A DNA stretch of 64,000 bases from Lysinibacillus sp. B2A1 (GCA_002973635.1 CP027224.1:2428501-2492500); one strand, 5' to 3'; positions 50,050 to 60,294 are shown, counted from the first letter of the stretch. Program-made: numbers and translations. Notes: generated from the letters alone by a model not told the origin.

Positions 50050-51318
50050 ATGAGTTTTAAAGTACCACGTGGGACGCAGGATATATTGCCAGGTCAATCA
50101 GAAAAATGGCAAAAAGTCGAAGCGATTATTCGAGATATTTGTCATGTTTATCGTTATAACGAAATCCGTACACCTATTTTTGAGCAAACAGATTTATTTG
50201 CACGTGGTGTTGGTGAAACAACTGATGTAGTACAAAAAGAAATGTATACCTTTGAGGATCGTGGAGGGCGTTCATTAACGCTACGTCCTGAAAATACAGC
50301 TGGTGTAGTCCGTGCTTATGTTGAGCATAAAATGTTCGGTGCACCTGATCAGCCAGTTAAGCTATCGTATTTAGGACCAATGTTTCGTTATGAGCGTCAA
50401 CAAGCAGGACGTTATCGTCAATTTGTTCAATTTGGTGTGGAGGCAATTGGTTCAGCTGATCCAGCTATTGATGCTGAAGTGATTGCACTAGCCATGGATG
50501 TCTATGAATCAGTAGGCTTAAAGGATTTAAAATTAGTCATCAACTCACTTGGAGATAAAGTTACACGCGATACACATCGTACGGCACTGCTCCAGCATTT
50601 TGAGCCACATATTCATGAATTTTGTACAGATTGTCAAAATCGATTACAAAAAAACCCATTGCGTATCTTAGACTGTAAAGTGGACCGTGAGCATCCATTA
50701 ATGAAATCTGCTCCAGCATTAACAGATTTCCTAACTGAGGAATCAGCAGCCTATTTCGCTCAAGTTAAAGCATATTTGGACATTTTAGGTATTTCATATG
50801 AGGTTGATTCAAATCTTGTAAGAGGTCTTGACTATTACAATCATACGACATTTGAAATTATGTCAACAGCTTCTGGCTTTGGTGCCATTACGACTCTTTG
50901 TGGTGGAGGGCGTTACAATGGGCTAGTCGAAGAAATTGGTGGTCCAGATGTACCAGGAATCGGTTTTGCATTAAGTATTGAGCGTCTTTTACTAGCTCTT
51001 GAAGCTGAGGGAGTTGAATTAGACACAGCATCAGGTCTTGATGTTTATATGATTGCAATGGGTGATGAAGCGAAGCTAAAAGCGGTTGAATTAACGAGTA
51101 CCTTCCGTGCTAAGGGCATTGCTACTGAGATGGATTACTTGGATCGCAAAATGAAGGCACAAATGAAATCCGCTGACCGTTTAGGTGCACAATATACGAT
51201 TGTTCTAGGCGAAACAGAGCTTGAAGAGCAAGTGGCTGCTGTTAAACATATGGAATCAGGCGAACAACATAAAGTCGCTTTCTCAGAATTAGTAAATTAC
51301 CTATTAAAACAAAAATGA
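50050..51318 (+). CDS. hisS: Histidyl-tRNA synthetase
   Basis: A class II synthetase of 422 residues. Visible are [12 protein letters not shown], motif 2 ([23 protein letters not shown]), the histidine-A loop ([17 protein letters not shown]), motif 3 ([12 protein letters not shown]) and the C-terminal anticodon-binding domain. RBS GAGGAGG precedes the ATG. It is controlled by the T-box upstream. aspS follows after about 190 bp. Confidence 0.98.
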   Translation: MSFKVPRGTQDILPGQSEKWQKVEAIIRDICHVYRYNEIRTPIFEQTDLFARGVGETTDVVQKEMYTFEDRGGRSLTLRPENTAGVVRAYVEHKMFGAPDQPVKLSYLGPMFRYERQQAGRYRQFVQFGVEAIGSADPAIDAEVIALAMDVYESVGLKDLKLVINSLGDKVTRDTHRTALLQHFEPHIHEFCTDCQNRLQKNPLRILDCKVDREHPLMKSAPALTDFLTEESAAYFAQVKAYLDILGISYEVDSNLVRGLDYYNHTTFEIMSTASGFGAITTLCGGGRYNGLVEEIGGPDVPGIGFALSIERLLLALEAEGVELDTASGLDVYMIAMGDEAKLKAVELTSTFRAKGIATEMDYLDRKMKAQMKSADRLGAQYTIVLGETELEEQVAAVKHMESGEQHKVAFSELVNYLLKQK

Positions 51319-51512
51319 ACACAAACATCATCATATTGCCAAGATCGGAATTGATAGACAAAGGTATTATCTGTCCAATTACTGATGAAACATACATTTC
51401 ATTTTGGATAGATAATGTTTAACAAAAAACGAAGATTCCTTGGCAGCAATTCACTACTTAGTAGGAAATGTATACTACATAAGTAAATAAATCATTTGGA
51501 GGAATTGTTAAA

Positions 51513-53282
51513 ATGGCTACAAGAACACATGCTAGTAACGAATTATCAGAAGCGTTACAAGGCGAAAAAGTCGTATTAAAAGGTTGGGTACAACGCCGCC
51601 GTGACCTAGGTGGTTTAATTTTTATTGATTTACGTGATCGTACTGGTATCACACAGGTTGTTTTTAGTCCTGATGTTGCTGAGGCACATGCTTTAGCAGA
51701 TAAAGTACGTAGTGAATATGTCATTGAAGTGGAAGGAACAGTTATCCTTCGAGCAGAAGATCAAATTAATCCAAATGTGCCAAATGGAAAAATTGAGGTA
51801 GAGGCATCAACATTAATTGTAATTAATACAGCAAAAACACCGCCATTCCAAATCGAAGACCGTACGGATGTTTCAGAAGATTTACGTTTAAAATACCGTT
51901 ATTTAGACCTTCGTCGTCCAGTTATGTATGATACATTCAAGCTACGTTCAGATGTAACACGTACAATTCGTAATTTCTTACAAAACGAAGACTTCCTAGA
52001 AGTGGAGACACCAATTTTAACAAAATCATCTCCAGAGGGAGCTCGCGACTATTTAGTACCATCACGTGTCCATGAAGGTGAATTTTATGCATTGCCACAA
52101 TCACCACAGCTATTTAAGCAATTATTAATGGTGGCAGGCTTTGAGAAATACTTCCAAATCGCACGTTGCTTCCGTGATGAGGACCTACGCGCTGACCGTC
52201 AGCCAGAGTTTACACAGGTCGATATTGAAACAAGTTTTTTAACACAAGAAGAGATTTTAGAAATGAATGAACGCTTAATCCAGGCTGTTATGAAGGAAGT
52301 TAAAGGTATTGATATTCCTGCTCCGTTCCAACGCATGAAATATCAAGAGGCAATGGACCGCTACGGCTCAGATAAACCTGACGTACGTTTTGGCTTAGAG
52401 CTTGTTGCTTTAAACGATATTTTTGATGGCTGTGGTTTTAAAGTATTTGCTGATACAGTAGCACAAGGAAAACAAGTAAAAAGTATTAATATTAAAGGTG
52501 CCGCAGATAGATACTCACGTAAAGATATGGATGAGTTAACAAAATTCGTCGGTATATATGGAGCAAAAGGTCTTGCTTGGTTAAAGGTAACAGAGGAAGG
52601 CTTAAATGGTCCGATTGCGAAATTCTTTGATGAGGCATTAGCAAGTGCGTTAATGGAGCGTATGAAAGCGGAGGTTGGGGATATTCTAGTATTTGTTGCT
52701 GATCAAGCATCTGTTGTAGCCGCTTCTCTTGGTGCACTTCGTACGAAATTAGGCCATGACTTAGACTTGATTGATGAATCACAATTTGCTTTCCTATGGA
52801 TTACAGATTGGCCACTATTGGAATACTCTGAGGAAGATGGCCGCTACAAAGCAGCACATCATCCGTTTACACGTCCATTTGATGAAGATATTCCTTTAAT
52901 GGAAACTGATCCGTCCGCTGTTCGTGCACAAGCATACGATATCGTATTAAACGGCTATGAGCTTGGTGGAGGCTCACTTCGTATTTATGAACGCGAGCTA
53001 CAGGAAAAAATGTTTGCATTACTTGGTTTCACAGAAGAGGAAGCAAAAGCACAATTTGGCTACCTATTAGAAGCGTTTGAATACGGTGTGCCACCACATG
53101 CAGGTCTAGCATTTGGTCTTGACCGCTTTGTCATGATACTAGCAGGCCGCAACAATTTACGTGACACAATTGCATTCCCGAAAACAGCAAGTGCTAGCTG
53201 CTTATTAACAAATGCGCCAAGTGCTGTTTCTTCAGAACAGTTGGATGAGTTAAATTTAGCGATTAAGGCATTTAAAAAATAA
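51513..53282 (+). CDS. aspS: Aspartyl-tRNA synthetase
   Basis: A class IIb synthetase of 589 residues: an N-terminal OB anticodon domain ([23 protein letters not shown]), motif 2 ([21 protein letters not shown]), the bacterial GAD insertion and motif 3 ([15 protein letters not shown]). The hisS-aspS pairing is standard in Bacillales. Ahead of the start the RBS GGAGG is present. It may be co-transcribed with hisS, but the 194-nt gap could hold its own promoter. Confidence 0.98.
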   Translation: MATRTHASNELSEALQGEKVVLKGWVQRRRDLGGLIFIDLRDRTGITQVVFSPDVAEAHALADKVRSEYVIEVEGTVILRAEDQINPNVPNGKIEVEASTLIVINTAKTPPFQIEDRTDVSEDLRLKYRYLDLRRPVMYDTFKLRSDVTRTIRNFLQNEDFLEVETPILTKSSPEGARDYLVPSRVHEGEFYALPQSPQLFKQLLMVAGFEKYFQIARCFRDEDLRADRQPEFTQVDIETSFLTQEEILEMNERLIQAVMKEVKGIDIPAPFQRMKYQEAMDRYGSDKPDVRFGLELVALNDIFDGCGFKVFADTVAQGKQVKSINIKGAADRYSRKDMDELTKFVGIYGAKGLAWLKVTEEGLNGPIAKFFDEALASALMERMKAEVGDILVFVADQASVVAASLGALRTKLGHDLDLIDESQFAFLWITDWPLLEYSEEDGRYKAAHHPFTRPFDEDIPLMETDPSAVRAQAYDIVLNGYELGGGSLRIYERELQEKMFALLGFTEEEAKAQFGYLLEAFEYGVPPHAGLAFGLDRFVMILAGRNNLRDTIAFPKTASASCLLTNAPSAVSSEQLDELNLAIKAFKK

Positions 53283-53293
53283 TTAGTACTTCT

Positions 53294-53342
53294 AAATACC
53301 TGGATTCTCTAGCAAAAAATGTTGAGAATCTAGGTATTTTTT
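53294..53342. terminator. Rho-independent terminator after aspS
   Basis: AAATACCTGGATTCTC and GAGAATCTAGGTATTT pair with one mismatch around a 12-14-nt loop, followed by T. It could work on both strands. Confidence 0.85.
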
Positions 53343-53382
53343 GCGTTTTCGCAGGAATTTATATTTTAAAAGAAAAAATCGT

Positions 53383-53411
53383 TTGAATTATCTGAAATAT
53401 GATGTTATGAT
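53383..53411 (+). promoter_or_regulatory. Promoter of 6S RNA
   Basis: TTGAAT (53383-53388), 17-bp spacer, TATGAT (53406-53411). Transcription would start about 7 nt later, at the base of the 6S RNA closing stem. Confidence 0.75.
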
Positions 53412-53417
53412 AACTGT

Positions 53418-53625
53418 AATACGAATCCTGATGTGTTTGTTTATCTGCTGATTCTACCTAACAGTTTTGACCGAACATTATAGAATTGGGAGCCTTCATT
53501 TTGTAGTCGCAAACATGCCCTAACAAGGAGCGGGACGTTTAAAACTGCAAAGCGGGCACCCCCCTGCGAATTGCGGGTTCAAAACGAATGTTTCTTGGCA
53601 TTACGGCACAATCGGGATTCGTCAA
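53418..53625 (+). ncRNA. bsrA: 6S RNA (SsrS/BsrA type)
   Basis: 6S RNA mimics an open promoter and sequesters sigma-A RNA polymerase. CGAATCC (53422) pairs with GGATTCG (53615-53621) to close a roughly 200-nt rod. The 5' part GAATCCTGATGTGTTTG resembles the start of B. subtilis 6S-1, and bsrA lies just downstream of aspS there too. A terminator hairpin follows. Confidence 0.85.
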
Positions 53626-53641
53626 TACATAATGAAACAAA

Positions 53642-53667
53642 AGGAGCATGTACTGCTCTTTTTTTAT
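53642..53667 (+). terminator. Terminator after 6S RNA
   Basis: GGAGCA / TGCTC stem with TGTAC loop, followed by eight T. Confidence 0.75.
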
Positions 53668-53772
53668 TGCTCAAAAATGCATGATATCATCAATAAGTTA
53701 GTGAATAATCAAATCATAAAGAAAAATTTAGAAAATATGAAAAAATTACTTTTTATTTTTGTGAAAGCGGCA

Positions 53773-53799
53773 TATAATTGGTATAGACAACTATACCAA
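53773..53799 (+). promoter_or_regulatory. NagR (dre-type) operator over the nagA -10 region
   Basis: TATAAT at 53773 overlaps TTGGTATAG (53778), ACAA, CTATACCAA (to 53799), a 9-bp inverted repeat. The half site matches the B. subtilis NagR (YvoA) dre sequence TGGTATAGACA. Binding would block the promoter until GlcNAc- or GlcN-6-phosphate releases the repressor. Confidence 0.85.
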
Positions 53800-53864
53800 A
53801 TGAAGATTGGTAGCTTGTTTGCTTCAGCAATGCTCCTTCATAAGGAATAAAGGGGGGTGACTCA

Positions 53865-55022
53865 TTGAAGGGGACACTATTGATTTCAAATGTTACGATA
53901 GTCAATCACGATAAGATGCCATTTAAAGGCGACTTGCTGATTGACAATGGTAAGATCATAAAAATAAGTCATGCATTATCCAATCGTGCTGATCATTATA
54001 TCGATGGCAAAGATAAAAATTGGTTCTTACTTCCTGGCTATATTGATATGCATATTCATGGTTCTGCTGGTCACGATACAATGGATGCTACCCCATCTGC
54101 CTTACATCAGATAGCCCGTTCTTTAGTAAAAGAGGGTGTAACGGGCTTTCTTGCTACTACAATGACACAATCAGTAGAAGCAATTGAAAGCGCTTTAGCC
54201 AATATTGCACTTTTTGAAAATAGTGAGGATGAAGCAGATTTACTAGGAATCCATGTAGAGGGCCCATATGTTTCCAAAAAAAGGGCAGGTGCTCAGCCAA
54301 TTGAATACATTATATTACCCTCCATCGAGCAATTTGCAGCATGGCAAAAAATAAGTAACCAACGCATCAAACAAATAACGATTGCACCTGAAGTAGAGGG
54401 AGGCTTTGCCTTTCTTAAATCCTTAAAGGGCTCACATGTAATTCCCTCTATAGGTCATTCTGATGCCACAATTGAGGATGTAGAGAGGGCAGTTGAACTA
54501 GGTGTAAGGCAGGCTACACATTTATATAATCAAATGAGTCCTTTTCATCACCGCAATCCAGGTGTCGTGGGAGGCGTGTTAGTAGAAGATGGTGTTAAGG
54601 TTGAAATCATTGCAGATTTTGTGCATAGTCATCCTCAGGCTGTCAAGCTGGCGTATCGGACGAAGGGAGCTCAAGGAATAATTTTAATTACCGATGCGAT
54701 ACGGGCGAAAGGCTTACAGTACGGTGATTTTGATTTAGGTGGGCAAACCGTTCATGTTTCTAAGGCTGGGGCACATTTATCTAATGGAGCTTTAGCTGGC
54801 AGCGTGTTAACGATGGAACAAGCGGTGAAAAATATGAAAGCGATCACAAATTGCTCCTGGCAGGAAATTGTTGCAATGTCCTCTACAAATGCTGCTGAGC
54901 AATTACAGCTTACAACTAAGGGGCGTATCTCAGAAGGTTATGATGCAGATTTTGTATTACTTGATGAAAAATTAAATGTGCAAAAAACTATTTGTCAGGG
55001 TAAAGTTGTATTTGAGAAATGA
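53865..55022 (+). CDS. nagA: N-acetylglucosamine-6-phosphate deacetylase
   Basis: Converts GlcNAc-6-phosphate to GlcN-6-phosphate and acetate. An amidohydrolase with metal motif HIHGSAGHDTMD, the Glu of LGIHVEGPYVSKKRAGAQ, the later THLYNQMSPFHHRNPG and the catalytic Asp in LITDAIRAKG. Its 385 residues are normal. TTG at 53865 lies 8 nt after AAAGGGGGG. It is first in the amino-sugar operon. No nagB lies next to it, unlike many nagAB-nagR loci. Confidence 0.96.
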   Translation: MKGTLLISNVTIVNHDKMPFKGDLLIDNGKIIKISHALSNRADHYIDGKDKNWFLLPGYIDMHIHGSAGHDTMDATPSALHQIARSLVKEGVTGFLATTMTQSVEAIESALANIALFENSEDEADLLGIHVEGPYVSKKRAGAQPIEYIILPSIEQFAAWQKISNQRIKQITIAPEVEGGFAFLKSLKGSHVIPSIGHSDATIEDVERAVELGVRQATHLYNQMSPFHHRNPGVVGGVLVEDGVKVEIIADFVHSHPQAVKLAYRTKGAQGIILITDAIRAKGLQYGDFDLGGQTVHVSKAGAHLSNGALAGSVLTMEQAVKNMKAITNCSWQEIVAMSSTNAAEQLQLTTKGRISEGYDADFVLLDEKLNVQKTICQGKVVFEK

Positions 55023-55032
55023 AAGTAAAGAG

Positions 55033-55776
55033 ATGATAAGGATGGTGCAAGACTTGTTAGATAAAAATTCTCATATACCTATCTATATACAAATAGAAGA
55101 GATTATTAAGCAACGCATTTATTTAGAAGAATACAAGATTGGGGAAAACATTCCCTCTGAACGTGAGCTTTCAGCGCAATTTGATGTCAGTAGAATGACT
55201 GTTCGTCAATCTATTACAAACTTAGTGAATAGTGGCTTACTGTACCGTGAAAAAGGAAGAGGCACCTACGTAGCTAATCCAAAATTGGAGCAACCATTAA
55301 AGGGATTAACGAGTTTCACAGAGGATATGCGGGCAAGAGGGATGGAACCTAGCAGTAGGGTTCTACGCTTTGAAAAAATTGTCCCTCCAGTTGATGTGGC
55401 TGGAGATTTAATGTTAGAGCCTGGCGAAGAGGTATTCTTTGTAGTTCGAATTCGTAATGCGGATTCTAAGCCAATGGCAATCGAAAGAACATATATTCCA
55501 GTAAAAGTGTATCCAGAGTTAGATGAAAAGAAAATTATGGGGTCATTGTATGCCTTGATTGAAGCAAAATTCCATCAAAAAATTGGAAATGCCATTCAAC
55601 AAATGGAGGCAGCTATTGTTACAAAAGAGGATAGTAAATTTTTACAAATTAATCATACAGCACCTGTCTTAATTATTAAACGTACAAGTTATTTATCAGA
55701 GGGCGTTCCGTTTGAGCTTGTGCGTAGTACTTATCGAGCTGATCGATACAAATTCATTAGTGAAATTAAAAGGTGA
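55033..55776 (+). CDS. nagR: GntR/HutC-family repressor NagR
   Basis: A 248-residue repressor. The N-terminal GntR winged HTH (IPSERELSAQFDVSRMTVRQSITNLVNSGLLYREKGRGTYV) is followed by a UTRA ligand-binding domain (LKGLTSFTEDMRARGMEPSSRVL to the C-terminus) that in NagR binds GlcN-6-P or GlcNAc-6-P. TFTEDM- and KRTSYL-type segments are shared with B. subtilis YvoA. It lies just after nagA, and matching operators are found upstream of nagA and before the PTS genes. ATG at 55042 is an alternative start. Confidence 0.92.
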   Translation: MIRMVQDLLDKNSHIPIYIQIEEIIKQRIYLEEYKIGENIPSERELSAQFDVSRMTVRQSITNLVNSGLLYREKGRGTYVANPKLEQPLKGLTSFTEDMRARGMEPSSRVLRFEKIVPPVDVAGDLMLEPGEEVFFVVRIRNADSKPMAIERTYIPVKVYPELDEKKIMGSLYALIEAKFHQKIGNAIQQMEAAIVTKEDSKFLQINHTAPVLIIKRTSYLSEGVPFELVRSTYRADRYKFISEIKR

Positions 55777-55780
55777 TTCT

Positions 55781-56500
55781 ATGCATGTATACTTTCAAGA
55801 AATACAAAAGTTAATGCAAACCATACAAGAGCAAGAACATACTCAAATAACTGAAGCTGCGCAGTTAATTGTCCAACGGCTTCAACGTGGTGGTATTGTG
55901 CAATTATTTGGTTGTGGTCATTCTCAACTTTTAGCACAGGATGCATTTTATCGTGCGGGTGGTCTCGTACCTGTACGCCCAATTATCATTGAAGCTTTGA
56001 CATTACATGCAGGTGCTATAACATCATCTAAAAATGAAAAGGATCCGACGATTATAGAGCTGTATAAGGAGCAATTTGACTTTCATGAAAATGATGTATG
56101 TATCATTATCTCAACTTCAGGGCGAAATCCTGCACCTATTGATGCAGCACTTCTAGCAAAACAATCAGGAGTACTCGTTATGTCACTCCAATCTCTTAAA
56201 TATCATAATCAGCCCTCGCGTCATGCAAGTGGAAAACGCTTAGAGGAAATAGTGGATATTATGATAAACACACATACACCAGTAGGCGATGGGGTACTGA
56301 GTTACAATGAAACACAGTTTGCACCAGCTTCCACAGTGATTGGGGCATTTATTTTAAATGCGTTATTTAGTGAAGTTATCAATAATATGGCAAGCTTAGG
56401 GTGCGTATTACCAGTATTTGAAAGCAATAATGTTGAATCCAATCGATCTCATAATGAGGTTTTGATGGCTAATTATCAACATCGGATTGACTTTAATTGA
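55781..56500 (+). CDS. SIS-domain protein (UPF0309-like phosphosugar isomerase/binding)
   Basis: A 239-residue SIS domain with FGCGHSQLLAQDAFYRAGG and STSGRNPAPIDAALLAKQSG, the two phosphosugar-binding loops. The pattern (HTPVGDGVLSYNETQFAPASTVIGAFILNAL) is that of UPF0309 proteins from bacilli. It is not MurQ (no etherase signature) and not GlmS. Its presence with nagA and a kinase suggests handling of an amino-sugar phosphate; the reaction is unknown. ATG at 55781 follows AGGTGATT. Confidence 0.82.
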   Translation: MHVYFQEIQKLMQTIQEQEHTQITEAAQLIVQRLQRGGIVQLFGCGHSQLLAQDAFYRAGGLVPVRPIIIEALTLHAGAITSSKNEKDPTIIELYKEQFDFHENDVCIIISTSGRNPAPIDAALLAKQSGVLVMSLQSLKYHNQPSRHASGKRLEEIVDIMINTHTPVGDGVLSYNETQFAPASTVIGAFILNALFSEVINNMASLGCVLPVFESNNVESNRSHNEVLMANYQHRIDFN

Positions 56501-56518
56501 AAAACGGGGGAGATATCG

Positions 56519-56787
56519 ATGAAAAAGATCTATAAAATAACAGCACCAGAGGGGCTACATGCTAGACCTGCAGCGTTGCTTGTAACTGCTGTTACGCCAT
56601 TTGAATGTGATGTTACTTTAACGTATAAGGAGAAATCGGTAAATTTAAAATCAATTATGGGGTTATGGCTCAGGGAGTAGCTACAGGAGGCATGGTAGAA
56701 ATTTTTGCAGAAGGTCCTGATGCGGAGAAGCTTTTTCAAACGGTTACAGAAGTATTCATTTCTAAAGGAATTGGTGAGGAATGCTAG
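56519..56787 (+). pseudogene. ptsH: HPr phosphocarrier, frameshifted near 56660
   Basis: HPr carries phosphate from EI to the EII proteins. The phosphorylation site is GLHARPAALL (His in HAR), and the regulatory Ser is in NLKSIMG. At GGGG (56658-56661) one G is missing: the frame as written stops after 48 residues, while GGGGG would give VMAQGVATGGMVEIFAEG and run to the stop at 56785. Restored length is 89 residues, normal. The last codons overlap ptsI. It may be a sequencing error. Confidence 0.85.
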
Positions 56788-58493
56788 AAATACAGGGAAT
56801 AGCTGTGTCTGATGGCATTAGTTTTGCAAAGGCATATTGTTTAAAGGATCCAGATTTATCGTTTGAAAAAGTAACTGTATTGGATGTACAAGAAGAACTA
56901 GAACGATTCAAGGCAGCTATGGGGAAGGCAAAAAAGGAGCTTCAAGAGATTTACGAAATTGCTCAGGGCAAATTTGGTGCAGACAAGGCAGCGATTTTTG
57001 CAGCACATTTATTAGTGATAGAAGATCCAGAAATGATTGCAGCAGTTGAGTCGAAAATTCTAGCAGGTGTGAATGCAGAGTCTGCCTTAGATGAAGTGGC
57101 AAATATGTATATCGAGATGTTTGAGGGAATAGACAATATTTATATGCAGGAGCGAGTGGCAGATATCAGAGATGTCTCTAAACGAATATTAGGGCATTTG
57201 CTTGGCATTGAAATGGTAGATATCAATCGTTTAACCTCTGAGGTTATAATCGTTGCAGAAGATTTAACACCCTCTATGACAGCGATGCTAGATACGAAGT
57301 ATGTAAAGGGATTTATAACGGATATAGGCGGTAAAACATCGCATTCTGCTATACTTGCACGAACATTAGAGATTCCAGCGGTGGTAGGAACTAAAAATGC
57401 TACACAAGTCATTCAACAAGGAACTTTAATTATTTTAGATGGCACAAACGGCAAAATTATTGTGAACCCAACCTCAGAAGTATTCAGCTTTTACAAGCAA
57501 CTGCACACACAGCACATAGCAGCGTGTGAAGAGCTTCTTCAGTACCGTTCTTTGGCAAGTTGTAGCGCGGATGGATATGCTGTAGAAATAGCTGGTAATA
57601 TTGGCAAACCAGAGGATGTAAAAATGATTCTAAATGCTGGTGGTGATGGTGTAGGTCTTTTTCGAACGGAATTTTTATATATGGGACGTCAGGAGCTACC
57701 TTCAGAGGAGGAGCAGTTTCAAGCTTATAAAAGTGTACTTGAGAAAATGCAGGGAAAGCCAACGATTGTTCGAACTTTAGATATCGGTGGTGATAAGCAT
57801 CTGCCTTATTTACAACTACCAGCAGAAATGAACCCTTTTCTTGGTTATCGAGCCATTCGAATTAGCTTAACACAGCACGATATTTTCCGCGTACAGCTTC
57901 GTGCATTATTAAGGGCAGGTGCCTATGGTCATTTAAAGATAATGTTTCCAATGATTGCAACTTTGGATGAATTTCTAAGAGCAAAAGCGATGCTTCTGGA
58001 GGAACAGCAGCATTTAAAAAATAATGGCTATTTAGTCGCTGAAAATGTAGAGCTTGGCATAATGATTGAAATCCCATCAGCAGCCATTATAGCGGACATT
58101 TTTGCTAAGGAAGTAGATTTTTTTTCAATTGGCACAAATGATTTAATTCAATACACATTAGCGGCAGATCGCATGAATGAAAATGTGTCTTATTTATACC
58201 AACCATACCATCCAGCCGTTTTAAGATTAATAAAAAATGTTATTGTTGCAGCCCATCAGCAAGGTAAATGGGTAGGTATGTGTGGAGAAATGGCGGCAGA
58301 TGAAATAGCCATACCAATTTTACTAGGATTGGGATTAAATGAGTTTTCAATGAGTGCCTCCTCTATTCTAAAAACGAGAGCGCATATTGCTAAGCTTTCA
58401 AAGCAGCAATTAGTGCTACACATTGAGCGCATTTTATTACTCTCTACAGCAGATGAGGTGAAGGCGTATGTTCAAAGACACTTAAGTCCTTGA
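56781..58493 (+). CDS. ptsI: PTS Enzyme I (phosphoenolpyruvate-protein phosphotransferase)
   Basis: The first enzyme of the PTS, which takes phosphate from PEP to HPr. The N-terminal HPr-binding and phosphohistidine domain has the active-site His in GGKTSHSAILARTLEIPAVVG. The PEP-binding C-terminal barrel has RTLDIGGDKHLPYL, GYRAIRISL, IEIPSAA and FSIGTNDLIQYT. Its 570 residues are typical. It overlaps the end of ptsH, which implies coupled translation, and it is embedded in an amino-sugar operon rather than a general ptsHI locus. Confidence 0.96.
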   Translation: MLEIQGIAVSDGISFAKAYCLKDPDLSFEKVTVLDVQEELERFKAAMGKAKKELQEIYEIAQGKFGADKAAIFAAHLLVIEDPEMIAAVESKILAGVNAESALDEVANMYIEMFEGIDNIYMQERVADIRDVSKRILGHLLGIEMVDINRLTSEVIIVAEDLTPSMTAMLDTKYVKGFITDIGGKTSHSAILARTLEIPAVVGTKNATQVIQQGTLIILDGTNGKIIVNPTSEVFSFYKQLHTQHIAACEELLQYRSLASCSADGYAVEIAGNIGKPEDVKMILNAGGDGVGLFRTEFLYMGRQELPSEEEQFQAYKSVLEKMQGKPTIVRTLDIGGDKHLPYLQLPAEMNPFLGYRAIRISLTQHDIFRVQLRALLRAGAYGHLKIMFPMIATLDEFLRAKAMLLEEQQHLKNNGYLVAENVELGIMIEIPSAAIIADIFAKEVDFFSIGTNDLIQYTLAADRMNENVSYLYQPYHPAVLRLIKNVIVAAHQQGKWVGMCGEMAADEIAIPILLGLGLNEFSMSASSILKTRAHIAKLSKQQLVLHIERILLLSTADEVKAYVQRHLSP

Positions 58494-58532
58494 ATTTCAA
58501 GAATATTCAGTATTGAATAGGGGTGATTTGTT

Positions 58533-59708
58533 TTGGATATAAAAATAATTCCACCAGAAGATTATTGTCAGGTACATCAACTAAGAGATTATTGTTTTCC
58601 TAATAAATATATAGGAGCACGTCGAGAGGATTTTCAGTACTGGATTGAGCATAGCACAACGATTGGGGCTTATGATGCACAGAAGGTAATCGGTCAGCTA
58701 TTAATATTACCTCTTAATATAACTGTACATGGTAAGAGTTATGCTATGGGCGGAATTGGCTTTGTAGCAACCTATCCAGAATATCGGCAGCAGGGAATTA
58801 TTAAAAAGCTGATGACAGAGGCACTCTTGAAAATGAGAGAAAACGGGCAATCCGTTTCTGTCTTAGCCCCTTTTTCTGTTTCCTTTTATCGTCACTTTGG
58901 GTGGGAGCTATTTTTTGAAAAACTACATTACTCCATTCCACAAATGCTGTTTCCTGCCTTTGGAAAACAACTAGACATTATTAAACGCATGAGCTTTGAA
59001 TGGCGAAATAGTGGCCTCTATCGTGAAATTAGGGATTTTCATAATGCACAGGCACTTATTTGTAATGGGAGAATGCTACGGGATGATGCTTGGTGGCAAA
59101 GAATTGAGAGAAGGATGCCAGACAGTCATTTGGCAGCCTACTTTAATTCTGATAAAGTGGCAGGCTATATTCGTTATACCATACACAATGAAATATTTGA
59201 GATTCATGATTTTATAGTGGAGGATTTGCAAGCAGAACAAGCAATTTGGCGTTTTGTCACATCACATGCTGCAAGTGTCAACAGCATTAAGGGAACTACC
59301 TCTATCGATCATCACTTTGGCTTTCATTTTAAAGAACCTCAGTTTAAAAGAGAGGTTGCTCAGGATGTCATGATTCGAATAGTCGATGTACTGTCTTTTA
59401 TGCAGCAATATTCGTGGCAGGAAATACAAGAGCCCTTGTATGTGCGTATAGAAGATTCCTTTTGTGAATGGAATGAGCATATTTTTAAAATAAATAAAGA
59501 TGGAAATGTTTCAATAGCAGAGACAAATTCAATCCCTGCGATGCATATGTTAGCATTACCAATCAATCTTTTTTCAGCTATGATGGTAGGCTACCTTTCT
59601 GTAATGGAAGCAGTTAAATATGCCCATCAACAGCCGACAAAAGAGATTATTGAAAAATGGAAGCTTGCGGTACCTACTGAGAAACCTGCTTTTTATGAGT
59701 ATTTTTAA
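58533..59708 (+). CDS. Eis-like GNAT acetyltransferase
   Basis: A 391-residue protein with an N-terminal GNAT fold (GGIGFVATYPEYRQQGIIKKLMTEALLKM holds the acetyl-CoA loop R/QxxG(I/L)), a second GNAT-like part and a C-terminal SCP2-like domain, the Eis arrangement. Eis relatives acetylate amines, including aminoglycosides. Between ptsI and the PTS permease genes it might act on an amino-sugar, but this is a guess. The start is TTG at 58533 after GGGGTGA. Confidence 0.83.
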   Translation: MDIKIIPPEDYCQVHQLRDYCFPNKYIGARREDFQYWIEHSTTIGAYDAQKVIGQLLILPLNITVHGKSYAMGGIGFVATYPEYRQQGIIKKLMTEALLKMRENGQSVSVLAPFSVSFYRHFGWELFFEKLHYSIPQMLFPAFGKQLDIIKRMSFEWRNSGLYREIRDFHNAQALICNGRMLRDDAWWQRIERRMPDSHLAAYFNSDKVAGYIRYTIHNEIFEIHDFIVEDLQAEQAIWRFVTSHAASVNSIKGTTSIDHHFGFHFKEPQFKREVAQDVMIRIVDVLSFMQQYSWQEIQEPLYVRIEDSFCEWNEHIFKINKDGNVSIAETNSIPAMHMLALPINLFSAMMVGYLSVMEAVKYAHQQPTKEIIEKWKLAVPTEKPAFYEYF

Positions 59709-59763
59709 TGGGTTTTATATCAGCAATTTTATATGGGAGCCAAAAATTTTTTTAAACTTTTTT

Positions 59764-59777
59764 CTGGACTATACCAG
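59764..59777 (+). promoter_or_regulatory. NagR-like operator upstream of PTS genes (site 1)
   Basis: CTGGACTATACCAG; its reverse complement reads CTGGTATAGTCCAG, which keeps the TGGTATAG(A/T)C core of the dre site found before nagA. Confidence 0.7.
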
Positions 59778-59869
59778 TTTGAAAAATCCCTTTATTTGCC
59801 TGAAACAAGGTTATAGCCCAATTTTTGAAACCCTTTTCTAATGAGGAAAATAGTGAAGAAAGTGTATTG

Positions 59870-59881
59870 TGGTATATACCA
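59870..59881 (+). promoter_or_regulatory. NagR-like operator upstream of PTS genes (site 2)
   Basis: TGGTATATACCA, a perfect 12-bp palindrome made of the TGGTATA half-site, about 100 bp downstream of site 1 and 100 bp before the IIB gene. Confidence 0.55.
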
Positions 59882-59982
59882 ATTGATGCTATTCTCAACT
59901 TAAGTAAGCGATTTCAAAGCTGGAAAACAACAAATTTTCGCTAATTAGAAAGACCATTTAATAATTAAAGGGAGTGCTGAAA

Positions 59983-60294
59983 ATGAAAAATATTATGCTA
60001 GTGTGTGTAGCAGGAATGAGTACTAGTTTATTAGTGTCAAAGATGCAAAAAGCTGCACAGGATCAAAAAATGGAGGCAGATATTTATGCAATTGCTGAGG
60101 GGGAAGTTGAAAAAGTATTAGCCAATAAAATGCCTGACGTGCTTTTATTAGGCCCTCAGGTACGGTACTTAAAGGGATCATTTGAAAAAAAATTTAAAGA
60201 TATGAATTTTCCAATTGATGTCATTAATATGGCTGACTACGGCATGATGAATGGTGAAAATGTCTTGAAACAGGCATTAACACTAATTGGTTAA
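59983..60294 (+). CDS. PTS IIB component, Lac/Cel (chitobiose/cellobiose) family
   Basis: A 103-residue IIB protein with the phospho-cysteine motif LVCVAGMSTSLLVSKM (C at residue 8). The rest (LLLGPQVRYLKGSFEKKF, then VINMADYGMMNGENVLKQAL) is typical of the Lac/Cel family. ATG at 59983 follows AAAGGGAG. It is the first of three PTS genes. The IIA gene begins 13 nt after it. Confidence 0.93.
   Translation: MKNIMLVCVAGMSTSLLVSKMQKAAQDQKMEADIYAIAEGEVEKVLANKMPDVLLLGPQVRYLKGSFEKKFKDMNFPIDVINMADYGMMNGENVLKQALTLIG

Noticed and set aside
53632..53850. 72-codon ORF after 6S RNA
   Set aside because: It spans the 6S terminator, the nagA -10 and the NagR operator and has no family resemblance.
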